From positions 1,178,001 through 1,242,000 of the forward strand of contig NZ_CP011921.2 of NCBI RefSeq assembly GCF_001042525.2: DNA of 64,000 nucleotides, read 5' to 3'. Below are positions 29,682-39,461 of this stretch, piece by piece; the first letter of the stretch is position 1; each line of letters starts with the position of its first letter. The notes below the pieces were generated by a model, which worked only from the letters and a program-made list of their open reading frames with translations, did no database searches and was not told where the DNA came from. A program made the position numbers and the translations under genes. Source of the stretch: Francisella orientalis FNO12 (GTDB lineage Bacteria > Pseudomonadota > Gammaproteobacteria > Francisellales > Francisellaceae).

Positions 29682-30796
29682 TTAACACCACTATCTATCA
29701 CTTCATCATAAACTGATTTATAACACTCAACCATTTCTTCTAGACTAAAGATATCATCAAATCTAGCTTTAGCACTAGCTCCGTAGTCTTTAGCTGTTTG
29801 TTCATCTTGCCAAAGTTGATTGAGCTTTTTAGCTAAATCTTGAGTATCATCTGACTTAGCTACTAATCCTGTTTGTTTATTAATATTTACAAAGGTTGTG
29901 CCTGTACCAATCTCGCAAGTTATCATTGGTTTAGCAAACATGCTTGCCTCTAGTAAGACTAATCCAAAAGCTTCTGTCCTTATATTTGATGGTAATACCA
30001 GAGCATAACTTAGCTTTAGTAATGATAGCTTATCTTTATCATCTAATGCGCCGACAAATTTTACATTTTGTAGCTTATTTTGCTTAACTTTTTGCTCCAG
30101 CAGATCTCTTTGATCGCCATCACCAACTATAACAAGTGGATAATCTTGTCCTTGCATAGCATCAATCAAGACATCCAAACCCTTGTAATACCTTAGACCT
30201 CCAATATAGATGAAGAATTTTTCAAAACCTATATTATTTTTCCAATGTGAATAATTTTCTTCATCAATATTATAATCTGACTTATTCAGACTCATTGGAA
30301 TAACTTTTTTAGGTACTTTTATTTCTCTAAGAATCTCACTAGTCTCAAGATAGTTTGGTGATGTTGGTAAAATATATTTTGCACCATTAAGAAACTTTCT
30401 CATTAAAGGCTTGTATAACATCATCAACCTTTTTTGCTTGATAATATCTGAGTGGTACGTGACTATATATGGCTTATTTGCTCTACAAATAGTCTGCAAC
30501 AAGTCGGCATATGGATATGGAAAGTGATAGTGGATAATATCAACTTGTTTAGCTAACTCTTTGAATTTCTTAATTGCCGATAGTGAAAAAGTTGTTGAAG
30601 CTATATTCAAATTTGTTTTAGCAAAATGCAAAGTATAAAAATCTTTGTGTATAGTTCGATTCTCTTTACCCATAGCTAGAATATGTATATCTAAATCATA
30701 CTTTTTAGCCATAGCGACTGATAGCTCATGTATAAACTTCTCTATACCACCATAAGTATCTGGATAAAATAATTTAAATACATGCAAAATCCTCAT
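29678..30796 (-). CDS. GT4-family glycosyltransferase
   Basis: The 372-residue GT-B enzyme starts M-R-I-L-H-V-F-K-L-F-Y-P-D-T-Y-G-G-I-E, the acceptor loop of GT4 enzymes. In the C-terminal half are Y-I-G-G-L-R-Y-Y-K-G-L-D-V-L and E-A-F-G-L-V-L-L-E-A, the E-x7-E nucleotide-sugar motif. It would add a hexose or similar sugar to a lipid-linked precursor at the cytoplasmic membrane. No lesion is visible. It starts two bases after the galE stop and its end overlaps the ABC gene. Confidence 0.85.
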   Translation of the reverse strand: MRILHVFKLFYPDTYGGIEKFIHELSVAMAKKYDLDIHILAMGKENRTIHKDFYTLHFAKTNLNIASTTFSLSAIKKFKELAKQVDIIHYHFPYPYADLLQTICRANKPYIVTYHSDIIKQKRLMMLYKPLMRKFLNGAKYILPTSPNYLETSEILREIKVPKKVIPMSLNKSDYNIDEENYSHWKNNIGFEKFFIYIGGLRYYKGLDVLIDAMQGQDYPLVIVGDGDQRDLLEQKVKQNKLQNVKFVGALDDKDKLSLLKLSYALVLPSNIRTEAFGLVLLEASMFAKPMITCEIGTGTTFVNINKQTGLVAKSDDTQDLAKKLNQLWQDEQTAKDYGASAKARFDDIFSLEEMVECYKSVYDEVIDSGVK

Positions 30797-30798
30797 TT

Positions 30799-31818
30799 CT
30801 AAATATCATTCTCTTTGGCGTAATTCCGCCATCTAACAATATCAACACATATATCATCTATAGTTTTTTTTGTTTCAAAACCTAGCTCTTGTTTTGCCTT
30901 TGTAGCATTTGCATACATCTCAGCAATATCTCCAGCTCTTCTAACCACTATTTGATATGGAATGTTTTTGCCTAAAGCTTTCTCATAAGCTATGACAATC
31001 TCTAGTGCACTGCAACCATTACCTGAGCCTAGATTATATGCCCGCCAAGCTGGTTTAACCTTTGAGATATGCTCAAGTGCTAATATATGCCCTATCGCCA
31101 AATCAACAACATGGATATAGTCTCTAATACAGGTGCCATCTTGAGTATCATAATCACCACCAAAAATACTAAGTTTAGGCAATTTACCTGACCCAACTTG
31201 ATCAACAAAAGGCATTAGGTTATTTGGAATACCTTGAGGATCTTCGCCAATCATCCCACTGCTATGAGCTCCTACTGGATTGAAATATCTAAGACATGTG
31301 ATATTAAAGTTATTATCAGCTTTTTGTAGATCTACTAGAATACCTTCTATTATTAGCTTAGTCGCACCATAAGGGTTAGTTGTACTAAGAGGTAGATCCT
31401 CTGCAAATGGTGGTATATTAGACATACCATATACAGTCGCTGATGAACTAAATACAAAATCATAAACTTGGTACTCTTGCATTAACTCAAGTAAATTTAG
31501 TGTACTTAATAGATTATTATGATAATAAGCCAAAGGCTTCTGCACACTCTCGCCAACAGCTTTAAAACCAGCAAAGTGAATCACCGCATCTATATTATGC
31601 TCTTGAAAGATTTTCTCTAACTTATCTTTGTCTAAAAGATCTATCTCATAAAAATCAAAATCTTTACCTGTGATTGTCTTAACTCTATCAACTACAGATA
31701 GTTTGCTATTTGAAAGATTGTCAACCACAACGACTTGATATCCTCTATCAAGAAGCTCAACAACTGTGTGACTACCTATGTAGCCTATACCACCTGTTAC
31801 TAATATTTTTTTATTCAT
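30799..31818 (-). CDS. galE: UDP-glucose 4-epimerase
   Basis: GalE interconverts UDP-glucose and UDP-galactose (or the N-acetyl forms). The 339-residue protein has T-G-G-I-G-Y-I-G-S-H-T at the NAD site, the catalytic serine in S-S-S-A-T-V-Y-G and the Y-x3-K pair in N-P-Y-G-A-T-K. G-T-C-I-R-D-Y-I-H-V-V-D-L is the family substrate segment. Length equals E. coli GalE. It overlaps the end of the broken sugar-transferase gene by eight bases and supplies donor sugars for this locus. Confidence 0.93.
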   Translation of the reverse strand: MNKKILVTGGIGYIGSHTVVELLDRGYQVVVVDNLSNSKLSVVDRVKTITGKDFDFYEIDLLDKDKLEKIFQEHNIDAVIHFAGFKAVGESVQKPLAYYHNNLLSTLNLLELMQEYQVYDFVFSSSATVYGMSNIPPFAEDLPLSTTNPYGATKLIIEGILVDLQKADNNFNITCLRYFNPVGAHSSGMIGEDPQGIPNNLMPFVDQVGSGKLPKLSIFGGDYDTQDGTCIRDYIHVVDLAIGHILALEHISKVKPAWRAYNLGSGNGCSALEIVIAYEKALGKNIPYQIVVRRAGDIAEMYANATKAKQELGFETKKTIDDICVDIVRWRNYAKENDI

Positions 31819-33176
31819 ATTTGTACTCTATATAATTTGTATCTATTTGATTTAATACCTTACTATCTATAACCTCTTTTTTTGATAAAAATATACTAAA
31901 AATCTTCATAAAAGTAACTCTAACTGTCTCGATAATAATAAGTAAATCAAAAACAAAACTCCATCTTCTAATATATACAAGATCGAGCTTAAGCTTATTT
32001 TCCGGCAAAGTTGCATAGCTTTTCAAAACTTGAGCATATCCTGTAATCCCAGCTTTAACTTTGGTTCTATATAAGAACTCCGGAGTCTCTTTTGCAAACT
32101 CATCGATTAACTCTTGTCTTTCAGGTCTTGGCCCTACTATTGACATATCACCTTTTAATACATTAAAAAAACTGTGGTAATTCATCTAACCATATAGGAC
32201 GAATTATTCTTCCAATCTTTGTAATTCTATCATCACTATTACTTGCCCATATAGCTCCGGTTTGGGACTCTGCATCTAGTTTCATACTACGAAATTTTAT
32301 CAATTTAAACTTTTTACCATTTCTAGTAACTCTTTCTTGGATAAAAAAAGGAGAGATTTTATCTTCGATATAGATTGCCAAAGCTGTTATAAACATTATT
32401 GGAGCCATTAACACTATAGCAATCGAGCTAAATATAATATCAAAAATTCTTTTTATAACTTTAGCCTCATAAGATAGACCAAAGTTCTTGATACTCATTG
32501 CAAGACTATCACCAAGAGGTACTAGAGTAGCTCCCCACACAGATATTTCATATTTTCGAGGAATAATCACCATCTCAACATTACACTGACTCAAAAGTGA
32601 TAAATCATTATCATCAAGTAACTTCAAAGCCTTGTCTGAAACAAAAACCTTAGTATAACTTTTGATAATATCAGCTAGCTTCAAGCCCACAACATCTATA
32701 CTTAAATAACCATGAATAATTTCATTAGGTAACTTAGAGGATACCGCTTTATTTAAAAGCCAATCCTGCTCATTATTTTGCCCTATCACTAGCACTTTAT
32801 TATAGATAGTTCTTCTCATAAGAGATCTAAAGTAAATACACAAACATGACAACACTATAATCTGTATGGCAAAACCTAAAATAATTACACTACGAGGAAA
32901 AGCAAAACCTCTTAGAAAAAATGCTAAAGAAGTAATTACTATTGCTAGCATAAATGAGCATAATAATACTTTTAGTATATTTCTCGATTTTGAAGTCTTC
33001 TCACCATTGGTATATTCTGCAACAAGAAAAATTAATAATGCTGTAATAGCTATAAACGAGGCTAAAAAATTAAAGCTACTAAAATTGGTAATATTGTAAT
33101 CAAAAATATGTCATGGTATAAAATAACTCAGTAAAACAACTATTACTGACAATATCAGCTCTATCATTTTGAGCAT
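31811..33176 (-). pseudogene. Initiating undecaprenyl-P sugar-1-P transferase, two lesions
   Basis: ATG 33176 starts a membrane-rich N-terminal region of WbaP/WcaJ-type (PHPT) transferases. TGA at 33113-33111 replaces a probable Trp in I-P-(W)-H-I-F. The frame then runs through a further hydrophobic region to the catalytic K-R-I-F-D-I-I-F, K-F-R-S-M and L-D-E-L-P-Q-F-F, where a run of seven T on the coding strand (32171-32165) shifts it into TAA. With six T it would continue N-V-L-K-G-D-M-S-I-V-G-P-R-P-E-R to the end at 31811. The enzyme would start glycan assembly on undecaprenyl phosphate. Two independent lesions make it inactive unless both are corrected. Confidence 0.85.
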
Positions 33177-33189
33177 AAATACTAATAAA

Positions 33190-33858
33190 CTAGATTTTCT
33201 TGAGTTCATCTCTCATCTTATCAATAGTTTGTTTGTAGCTATTTGAGTTTAAAATAGCCGACCCAGCTACAAAAGCATCAACTCCGCAAGCTGCAATCTC
33301 TGCGATATTATTAGGGTTAACGCCGCCATCTATCTCTAGTAAAATATCTCTACCAGTTGATTTAATCCACTCCGAAACTTCTTTAGCTTTATCTAGCATT
33401 GCTGGTATGAATTTTTGTCCACCAAAGCCTGGATTTACAGACATAATAAGCACTCTGTCAATATGACTTTCAACATACTTTAGACAATCTATCCCTGTCG
33501 CTGGACTCAAAGCAAGACCAGCATCTATACCAAAAGATTTGATTAGTTGTAAGCTTCTATCAATATGCTTACTAGCTTCGGGATGAAATACTATACTACT
33601 AGCACCAGCTTTGGCGAAACTCTCGATCAATGCATCTACAGGCTTAACCATAAGATGAACATCCGTACCAGCTGAAATACCATAATCTCTCAAAGCCTTG
33701 AGAACCATAGGACCAAATGTAAGATTAGGCACATAGTGATTATCCATCACATCAAAGTGAACGTTATCAGCTCCTGCTTCTAAAACTGCTTGAACATCAT
33801 CTCCTAATCTTGCTAAATCTGCAGATAATATCGATGGATTAATCTGGAATTTTCTCAT
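33190..33858 (-). CDS. rpe: Ribulose-phosphate 3-epimerase
   Basis: Rpe interconverts ribulose-5-P and xylulose-5-P in the pentose phosphate pathway. From ATG 33858 ([14 protein letters not shown]) the protein has 222 residues, the normal size. The TIM-barrel motifs [20 protein letters not shown] and E-I-D-G-G-V-N are all present, with the metal-binding His and Asp residues. The frame is open further upstream to 33936, but that extension is not family-like. It heads the minus-strand glycan locus and is divergent from kdsD. Confidence 0.95.
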   Translation of the reverse strand: MRKFQINPSILSADLARLGDDVQAVLEAGADNVHFDVMDNHYVPNLTFGPMVLKALRDYGISAGTDVHLMVKPVDALIESFAKAGASSIVFHPEASKHIDRSLQLIKSFGIDAGLALSPATGIDCLKYVESHIDRVLIMSVNPGFGGQKFIPAMLDKAKEVSEWIKSTGRDILLEIDGGVNPNNIAEIAACGVDAFVAGSAILNSNSYKQTIDKMRDELKKI

Positions 33859-33995
33859 TGCTATTTGTCTAAATATATAAAAATTAGAAATAATTTTAAC
33901 ATAACAATAAAAAATATTTGAGCTAATAAATCTCAAAAACTATAATATCTAATGCTAATAAATGCTTTTTATAATAGATAAGGAAAGAGAATCAA

Positions 33996-34958
33996 ATGGA
34001 TCATATTCAAAATGCTAAACTAACATTTGAACTTGAAATACAAGCTTTAGAGAACTTAAAAGACTCTATAGGTGATGACTTTAAGAGGGCTTGCGACATT
34101 ATTCTAAACAACAAACAAGGTAGAGTAATTATAACTGGTATGGGTAAGTCTGGTCAAATTGGCAAAAAGATTGCAGCAACTCTTGCTAGTACTGGAACTC
34201 CTGCTTTCTTTGTTCATCCTGGTGAAGCTGGTCATGGTGATTTTGGTATGATTACAGATAAAGATGTTGTAGTTGCTATATCTAATTCTGGTAATTCAAG
34301 TGAGATTATGGGAATCATGCCAATGATTAAATACCTCGGTATACCAGTAATCTCTATTACAAGTAACAAAAACTCATTAATGGCAAAAAACAGTGATCTA
34401 ACTCTTGATTTAGGTGTTAATAAAGAAGCCTGCCCTCTTAATCTTGCTCCAACATCTAGTACAACTGCTACACTAGTCTTAGGAGATGCTTTAGCCATCG
34501 CTTTACTTAAAGCTAAGAATTTCTCTGCTAGAGATTTTGCATTTTCTCATCCTAGTGGCGCTCTTGGTAGAAAGCTGATATTAAAAGTAGAAAATATTAT
34601 GCGTAAAGGCAATGAAATACCTGAAGTCAAATCAACAGATAATCTACGCAAAGCAATTCTAGAAATAAGTGACAAAGGAATAGGTAGTACATTAGTTGTT
34701 GAAGATAACAAACTCTTAGGTATATTTACTGATGGTGACTTAAGAAGAATGTTTGAAGCCGAGAGCTTCAATTCTCAGAAAACAATCAGTGAAGTCATGA
34801 GCAAAAACCCTAAAACTGTATCAAGTGATGAAATGGCTATATCAGCTCTCGAGGAAATGGAGAGATTTGAAATTACCAGTTTAGCTGTAGTTGATGGTAA
34901 AAATAATGTAGAAGGTATAATAACCATGCATGACCTAGTTAAGTTAGGGCTTAGATAA
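33996..34958 (+). CDS. kdsD: Arabinose-5-phosphate isomerase (KdsD/KpsF)
   Basis: This enzyme makes arabinose-5-P from ribulose-5-P for Kdo synthesis in the lipid A-core. The 320-residue protein has the SIS domain (G-M-G-K-S-G-Q-I-G-K-K-I-A, then H-P-G-E-A-G-H-G-D-F-G and I-S-N-S-G-N-S-S-E) followed by two CBS domains from about residue 205. Length matches KdsD and KpsF. AAGGAAAGAG lies upstream of the ATG. Being next to rpe, which uses the same ketopentose phosphate, is biochemically sensible. It is intact. Confidence 0.93.
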   Translation: MDHIQNAKLTFELEIQALENLKDSIGDDFKRACDIILNNKQGRVIITGMGKSGQIGKKIAATLASTGTPAFFVHPGEAGHGDFGMITDKDVVVAISNSGNSSEIMGIMPMIKYLGIPVISITSNKNSLMAKNSDLTLDLGVNKEACPLNLAPTSSTTATLVLGDALAIALLKAKNFSARDFAFSHPSGALGRKLILKVENIMRKGNEIPEVKSTDNLRKAILEISDKGIGSTLVVEDNKLLGIFTDGDLRRMFEAESFNSQKTISEVMSKNPKTVSSDEMAISALEEMERFEITSLAVVDGKNNVEGIITMHDLVKLGLR

Positions 34959-34961
34959 ACA

Positions 34962-35519
34962 CTAGTTTCTTATAAAAATTTTCTTCAGCCAGTGGTCAGC
35001 ACTTACATATCTTCCGCCACCGTATAAGAATAATGTAAATAACATAATGAAGTATGTAACAGAAAATTCCATACCACCATTAAGCATTACAGGATTACCT
35101 AACGCAGTAACATAGTTATATCTATCTGGGAAGTTTTGTGATAACCATTCAAATAGATCATTTAGTCTCTGTGTAGATTCTGCAGTTTTGTCTGCAATCG
35201 CAGGCCATCCATGAGCTCAGTGAACCGCGGCACCAGCAACACCTATTACAAACATCATTGGAATAAAAACAAGTCTAGTAAACAAACCTAATGCTATACC
35301 AACACAGCCGATAACTTCTGGCATAGGCATACCTAAACCACCTTGAGAAGCTGGAGCACCAAATCATGCCACAGTTGTACTAAAACCTTCTATTTTTGAT
35401 CTAGCTCCTACAAACATAGTCGGTACTAAATAAAGTCTTATACCTAACAAAAGTAAAAAGTCGATAGACTAAAACTTTTGAATAATCTTGTAATATATAT
35501 CATATATTCTATTTATCAT
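34962..35519 (-). pseudogene. DoxX-family membrane protein, three nonsense codons
   Basis: ATG 35519 follows a good AAGGAG site. The single frame of 186 codons to TAG 34962 reads as a four-segment DoxX protein: L-L-L-L-G-I-R-L-Y-L-V-P-T-M-F, G-G-L-G-M-P-M-P-E-V-I-G and a C-terminal membrane segment. It is broken by TAG at 35471-35469, TGA at 35366-35364 and TGA at 35219-35217. The two TGA codons stand where Trp is expected (V-A-(W)-F-G-A-P and V-H-(W)-A-H-G-W). DoxX genes are common partners in MNIO peptide-modification operons, and this one lies downstream of the DUF2063, MNIO and precursor genes. Confidence 0.83.
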
Positions 35520-35529
35520 AATTTGCTCC

Positions 35530-36227
35530 TTATGCTGATAAAGTAATCATATTTTGGTTATGCCAAGAGACTAAACGATTAATTAAGTACTCTTGTTGCC
35601 CATTTTTTATTTGCTTAAAATCTTCTGATTCAAAAATATCTATTCCTTTTTCTAATGCTGAACTTAACACAGCGCACTCAACTGTAGATATTCTTTGGTA
35701 TGAGGTTCTATGATTTATATTGCAATAAAGCGCATACATAATATTTTGCTCTGTACTTATTTCTTCATCCAAATTATTTATATCAAAAGGAAGTAGTATA
35801 AAAGTTAGTGTCGGATTTTCTTTTATATTTCGGATATCTTTAAAACTTATATTTCTAGTGATTTCTATATTTTCAACAACTTTAGATTCATCTATTTCTA
35901 TAGAGAAAAGTAGCCACTCAAACTCTATTAACTTAAATAATTTTTCATCTATTTCTACCAACTTTGAAGATTTCAGTATCTCTGTGGCTATTTGATGAAA
36001 TGCCGGCTCAGATGATATATTGTCCTCAAAAAAACTTTTAAAACCTTATCTTTTAATTCTTGAGAAGCATGTTTATTAAAGTAAGGAAAAGTATTTTCTA
36101 AGACACTTAAGACATTCCCGACGATAAATTCGCGATACATCTGTATCTTTTCATCACTTGAATTATCATAACGAATAGTATGAGTAAAGTTTTGCATTTT
36201 AGTTTTTATAGATTCTGATATATTCAT
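35530..36227 (-). pseudogene. DUF2063 (HvfC/BufC-like) partner protein, frameshifted
   Basis: The N-terminal frame (from ATG 36227) encodes a DNA-binding-like DUF2063 start with M-Y-R-E-F-I-V-G-N-V-L-S-V-L-E-N-T-F-P. In a run of seven T on the coding strand (36034-36028) it shifts to a stop at 35988. With eight T it continues F-F-E-D-N-I-S-S-E-P-A-F-H-Q-I-A-T-E and the whole remaining domain to 35530, about 232 residues. Proteins of this family bind the precursor peptide for the MNIO enzyme. The start overlaps the MNIO stop by four bases. One single-base lesion in a homopolymer is the only defect seen. Confidence 0.8.
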
Positions 36228-37036
36228 ATTTTTCCCTCTATAACATTTATTATGCTATTTAGCTCATTTACCAGATCATCAAGCTTTGGTACAAAATGAT
36301 CGCGTTCAAGTAACATTGAGTGCAAACCATGTTGCTCTACAACAAACTTAGCTAGCTCCTTTACTTCCTGTATTACATCTTTGCCATGAGTATCTAAAAT
36401 GAAATCATCTTTTTTATAATGTCCTGCTATATGGTAATAATTGACGCTACCTTTATTTATACCTTTTATAAATTCATAAGCATCATAGCTATGTTTATGT
36501 CCATTGACATAAACATTATTTATATCAAGAAGCATTTTCGCACCACTTCTCTGCAGAATATCATTGATAAAATCTAGCTCATTCATATCATTATCATATT
36601 GGTAGTAATATGAGATATTTTCTAATGTAAGTGGTCTTTTTATAATCTCTTGAACCTGCTCTATACGATTGCAAATATAAGAAATATTTTCTTTCTCTCT
36701 AGGGACTGGTAAAAGATCATATAAGTACCCTTTCTCATCATTAGAAAAACATAAATGATCACTATATATATCAATATTATAATCATCTAAGAATGCTCTA
36801 ACTTCATTCAGAAATTTCTTATTAAGTGGCTGAAATCCTCCTATTGATAGGCTCAAACCATGAGCTATGATAGGATAAATATTTGCAACCTTGTCAAGAT
36901 AATCTTGCTTAAATCCGCCTAAGCCCATCCCATTTTCAGGAGAAAGTTCAAGAAAATCAATCCCATCAACTTTTTGTGCTGATAATATTGACTGATGTTC
37001 AGACCTTAGACCTATACCTTGACATTTACCGATCAT
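36224..37036 (-). CDS. MNIO (DUF692) multinuclear iron oxidative enzyme
   Basis: MNIO enzymes modify cysteines of a ribosomal peptide, as MbnB does in methanobactin and HvfB/BufB in bufferin-like systems. From ATG 37036 the TIM-barrel protein has 270 residues. The expected metal ligands are present in order: H59 (I-I-A-H-G), H94 (S-D-H-L), E139 (T-L-E-N), D171 (L-L-D-I-N-N), H202 (Y-H-I-A-G-H), D215 and H217 (D-T-H-G), and E244 (L-L-E-R-D). The ATG overlaps the precursor stop by four bases. A TTG at 37045 is possible but less likely. It looks intact, while its DUF2063 partner is broken. Confidence 0.88.
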   Translation of the reverse strand: MIGKCQGIGLRSEHQSILSAQKVDGIDFLELSPENGMGLGGFKQDYLDKVANIYPIIAHGLSLSIGGFQPLNKKFLNEVRAFLDDYNIDIYSDHLCFSNDEKGYLYDLLPVPREKENISYICNRIEQVQEIIKRPLTLENISYYYQYDNDMNELDFINDILQRSGAKMLLDINNVYVNGHKHSYDAYEFIKGINKGSVNYYHIAGHYKKDDFILDTHGKDVIQEVKELAKFVVEQHGLHSMLLERDHFVPKLDDLVNELNSIINVIEGKI

Positions 37037-37347
37037 TGTCCACAAACTCCATTAGAGCATTTACCCAACTGTGCTATCTCTTTTTTATCTTGCTTACCAT
37101 AAGCTTTACAGACTTTAGTACCACAATTACCATCTCTTGCTCTGACAAGTTTTCTATCTTGCTCATCAGCATCAACATCAACCACACCAAATTTTTTAAG
37201 TGAGCCATATTTACCTTCGCCTTGAGCTATTGGACTACTCTCAGATGAATCCTGAACCTGTGTAACTGGTGCTTTTGCTTCTTCTGCTAAAGCAATACCA
37301 AATGACATAGAAGCTGTTAAAGCAATTGTTAAAAGTATTTCTTTCAT
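37033..37347 (-). CDS. Bufferin/HvfA-like precursor peptide (secreted, two C-x4-C motifs)
   Basis: The 104-residue protein has a signal peptide of about 21 residues (M-K-E-I-L-L-T ... A-L-A), a charged low-complexity middle, and four cysteines in two C-x4-C motifs: C75-G-T-K-V-C80 and C97-S-N-G-V-C102. The second ends the protein in G-K-C-S-N-G-V-C-G-Q, close in style to the E-G-K-C-G repeats modified in HvfA. The MNIO gene overlaps its stop, which strongly supports a precursor role. AGGAGA precedes the ATG. Related peptides act in copper tolerance; that role here is inferred. Confidence 0.72.
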   Translation of the reverse strand: MKEILLTIALTASMSFGIALAEEAKAPVTQVQDSSESSPIAQGEGKYGSLKKFGVVDVDADEQDRKLVRARDGNCGTKVCKAYGKQDKKEIAQLGKCSNGVCGQ

Positions 37348-37387
37348 ATTAAATTCTCCTATTTAACTCCATTAACTGGGAAACATG

Positions 37388-38320
37388 CTAAATCTCGACC
37401 TTCATAAACAGACCCTTTATAATATTCTTAACTATTTTTGTTGACTCGTCTTTAAGTACCAAACCTTTACCTAAGAAATGACTTAAAACTAATGCTTTAG
37501 GATTAACTGTTGTAGCAACTTGTCCAATGACTGACGGCTTAGCATGTAAGAAACTACTTGCCGCATCAGCGCTTTCGTCAATTGGCATAGGCATCATTAG
37601 AATATCTGCATTTTTTGCAAATTTAATAAACGTATCTCTAAATTTATCATGTTCATTACTACCACCAGCACCAGTTACAATGATAGTGCCTTTCTTAGAC
37701 ACAATCTTATATGCCAAAGTTGGAACATCACCTTTAGAAATACCTAACGCCTAAACAGTAAACTCATCATTTGAAAAGACCTTCGTTGGTTCTAATTTTG
37801 TATAATCAATATTTGTTACAGGATCAAGCTTAAAAGGGAAACCATCTGTACCCGTAAGTATTCCATGTAAATATGCAAAAGCACCATGATCTTTTCCAAA
37901 TACTCTCTGAAGAAAATCCGTCGCACTTGGGAAAAGACCTGAATGTGTAGGACCTGAGAATGGAAGATTCTCTGTTCTTTTGGAGAAATATGCTCCTTTT
38001 AATATCGCTAGAATATCTGCTGAATGATCAGCATGGAAATGAGTCATATTGATTGAGTCTAAATCTTCTAATCTAGCTCCTGATTGACCAAATCTAAGAT
38101 ATGTACCACCACCAGCATCAATCAAAACTTTAGATTTACCATCAATCCATATCAACTCACCTGCAGATGCTCTAGCATCATCTCTAATTGGTCCACCAGA
38201 ACCAAGAAGCTGTAAGGTGAAAGACTTATCTAAACACTGTGGATTTGTTTGTGCAACACCTTGAGATACTCCAAAAGCACACATTGAAGTAAACACAAAG
38301 TTAAAAGCCCTTTTTTTCAT
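37388..38320 (-). pseudogene. Secreted metallo-beta-lactamase-fold hydrolase, one nonsense codon
   Basis: ATG 38320 begins a signal peptide of about 24 residues (ending G-V-A-Q). The MBL motif T-H-F-H-A-D-H-S-A-D follows at about residue 95. TAG at 37753-37751 interrupts the frame, which then continues with A-L-G-I-S-K-G-D-V-P and ends at 37388; the full gene has 311 codons. The later G-A-G-G-S-N-E-H-D segment lacks the usual metal-binding Asp at the S-G-D position, so the family may be divergent or further decayed. A periplasmic hydrolase is the best guess; the substrate is unknown. Confidence 0.75.
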
Positions 38321-38472
38321 AAATAACCTTATAAATTTAATTTTGTAAGGTCATTATCAATGGTTAAGACAAATAGTTATAACTAATAATTTTTTATAAA
38401 AAATATCAATTTTAATTATATAAGATATATGAAATTAAATCAGAAAAATTGGATTAGGCTAATTTAGAATAA

Positions 38473-39255
38473 TTAAAGAACATTACCCATTAAAACGCCA
38501 TGATAACCAGCATCAACGTGAATATTTTCGCCTGTAATACCAGAAGCCATATCAGAACATAAGAATGCAACTGTATTACCAACCTCCATAATATCAACGT
38601 TTTTCTTAAGTGGTGATACTGTAGCATTATAGTCCAACATCTTTTTGAAATTAGCAATACCTGACGCTGCCAAAGTTTTGATTGGACCAGCTGAAACACA
38701 GTTCACATTGATTCCATCTGGACCTAATGCAAGAGCTGTATATCTCATAGTAGCTTCTAAAGATGCCTTAGCAACACCCATAGTATTATAACTAGGCATA
38801 GCTTTTTCAGCACCAATATATGTAAGACCTACGATAGAAGCATTTCTTCCTTTCATCATCGCACGACATTCTCTAGCTAAAGCAGCAAAAGAGTAAGCAC
38901 TGATATCATGAGCAATAGCGAAACCTTCACGAGTAACTGTATCTATAAAATCACCACCTAACTGATCACGAGGAGCAAAAGCGATAGAGTGAATAAGACC
39001 ATCTAGACCATCCCAAACTTTACCTAGCTCAACAAACAAGTCTTGCATCTCTTGATCAGAAGTTACATCACAAGGTAAAATTGCAGCTGGATTGAACTCT
39101 TCACTTAGCTTCTCTACTCTTTCTTTGAATTGACCAACATAAGTAAACGCAAGTTCTGCACCTTCTCTATGAAGAGCTTTTGCAATACCGTAAGCGATTG
39201 ATTTATTGCTTAACAGACCAGTAACTAGTATCTTCTTTCCTGCTAAAAAACCCAT
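38473..39255 (-). CDS. fabI: Enoyl-[acyl-carrier-protein] reductase (NADH)
   Basis: FabI reduces trans-2-enoyl-ACP in the last step of each fatty acid elongation round. The 260-residue protein has the N-terminal cofactor loop T-G-L-L-S-N-K-S-I-A-Y-G-I-A and the active-site pair in Y-N-T-M-G-V-A-K, preceded by a second tyrosine in L-T-Y-I-G-A-E-K-A. Length equals E. coli FabI (262). AAGGAG lies before the ATG. It stands alone, with a divergent LOG-family gene upstream. It is intact. Confidence 0.95.
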   Translation of the reverse strand: MGFLAGKKILVTGLLSNKSIAYGIAKALHREGAELAFTYVGQFKERVEKLSEEFNPAAILPCDVTSDQEMQDLFVELGKVWDGLDGLIHSIAFAPRDQLGGDFIDTVTREGFAIAHDISAYSFAALARECRAMMKGRNASIVGLTYIGAEKAMPSYNTMGVAKASLEATMRYTALALGPDGINVNCVSAGPIKTLAASGIANFKKMLDYNATVSPLKKNVDIMEVGNTVAFLCSDMASGITGENIHVDAGYHGVLMGNVL

Positions 39256-39318
39256 TTAATATCTCCTTTAGTAGATTAAATTAAAACTTTGCTTAAATAA
39301 TTACAACCAACATAAGCT

Positions 39319-39438
39319 GTATAGCAATATCCCAAGCTAATAATGATATAATTATAATTAATAGTAATATAAAACACTAGTATAGCAATATCCCAAGCTA
39401 ATAGATATAATTATAATTAATAGTAATATAAAACACTA
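39319..39438. repeat. Tandem direct duplication of about 60 bases
   Basis: Two adjacent copies begin GTATAGCAATATCCCAAGCT: 39319-39379 (61 bases) and 39380-39438 (59 bases). They are identical except for two bases missing after CTAATA in the second copy. The pair fills most of the intergenic space between divergent fabI and the LOG-family gene, so it lies in or next to both promoters. Confidence 0.9.
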
Positions 39439-39461
39439 GCTTAATTTTAAGGTGATTGCCT

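Noticed and set aside
35216-35366. Selenocysteine at the TGA codons of the DoxX gene
   Set aside because: DoxX proteins have Trp at these sites, no SECIS-like hairpin follows, and a TAG is also present in the same gene.
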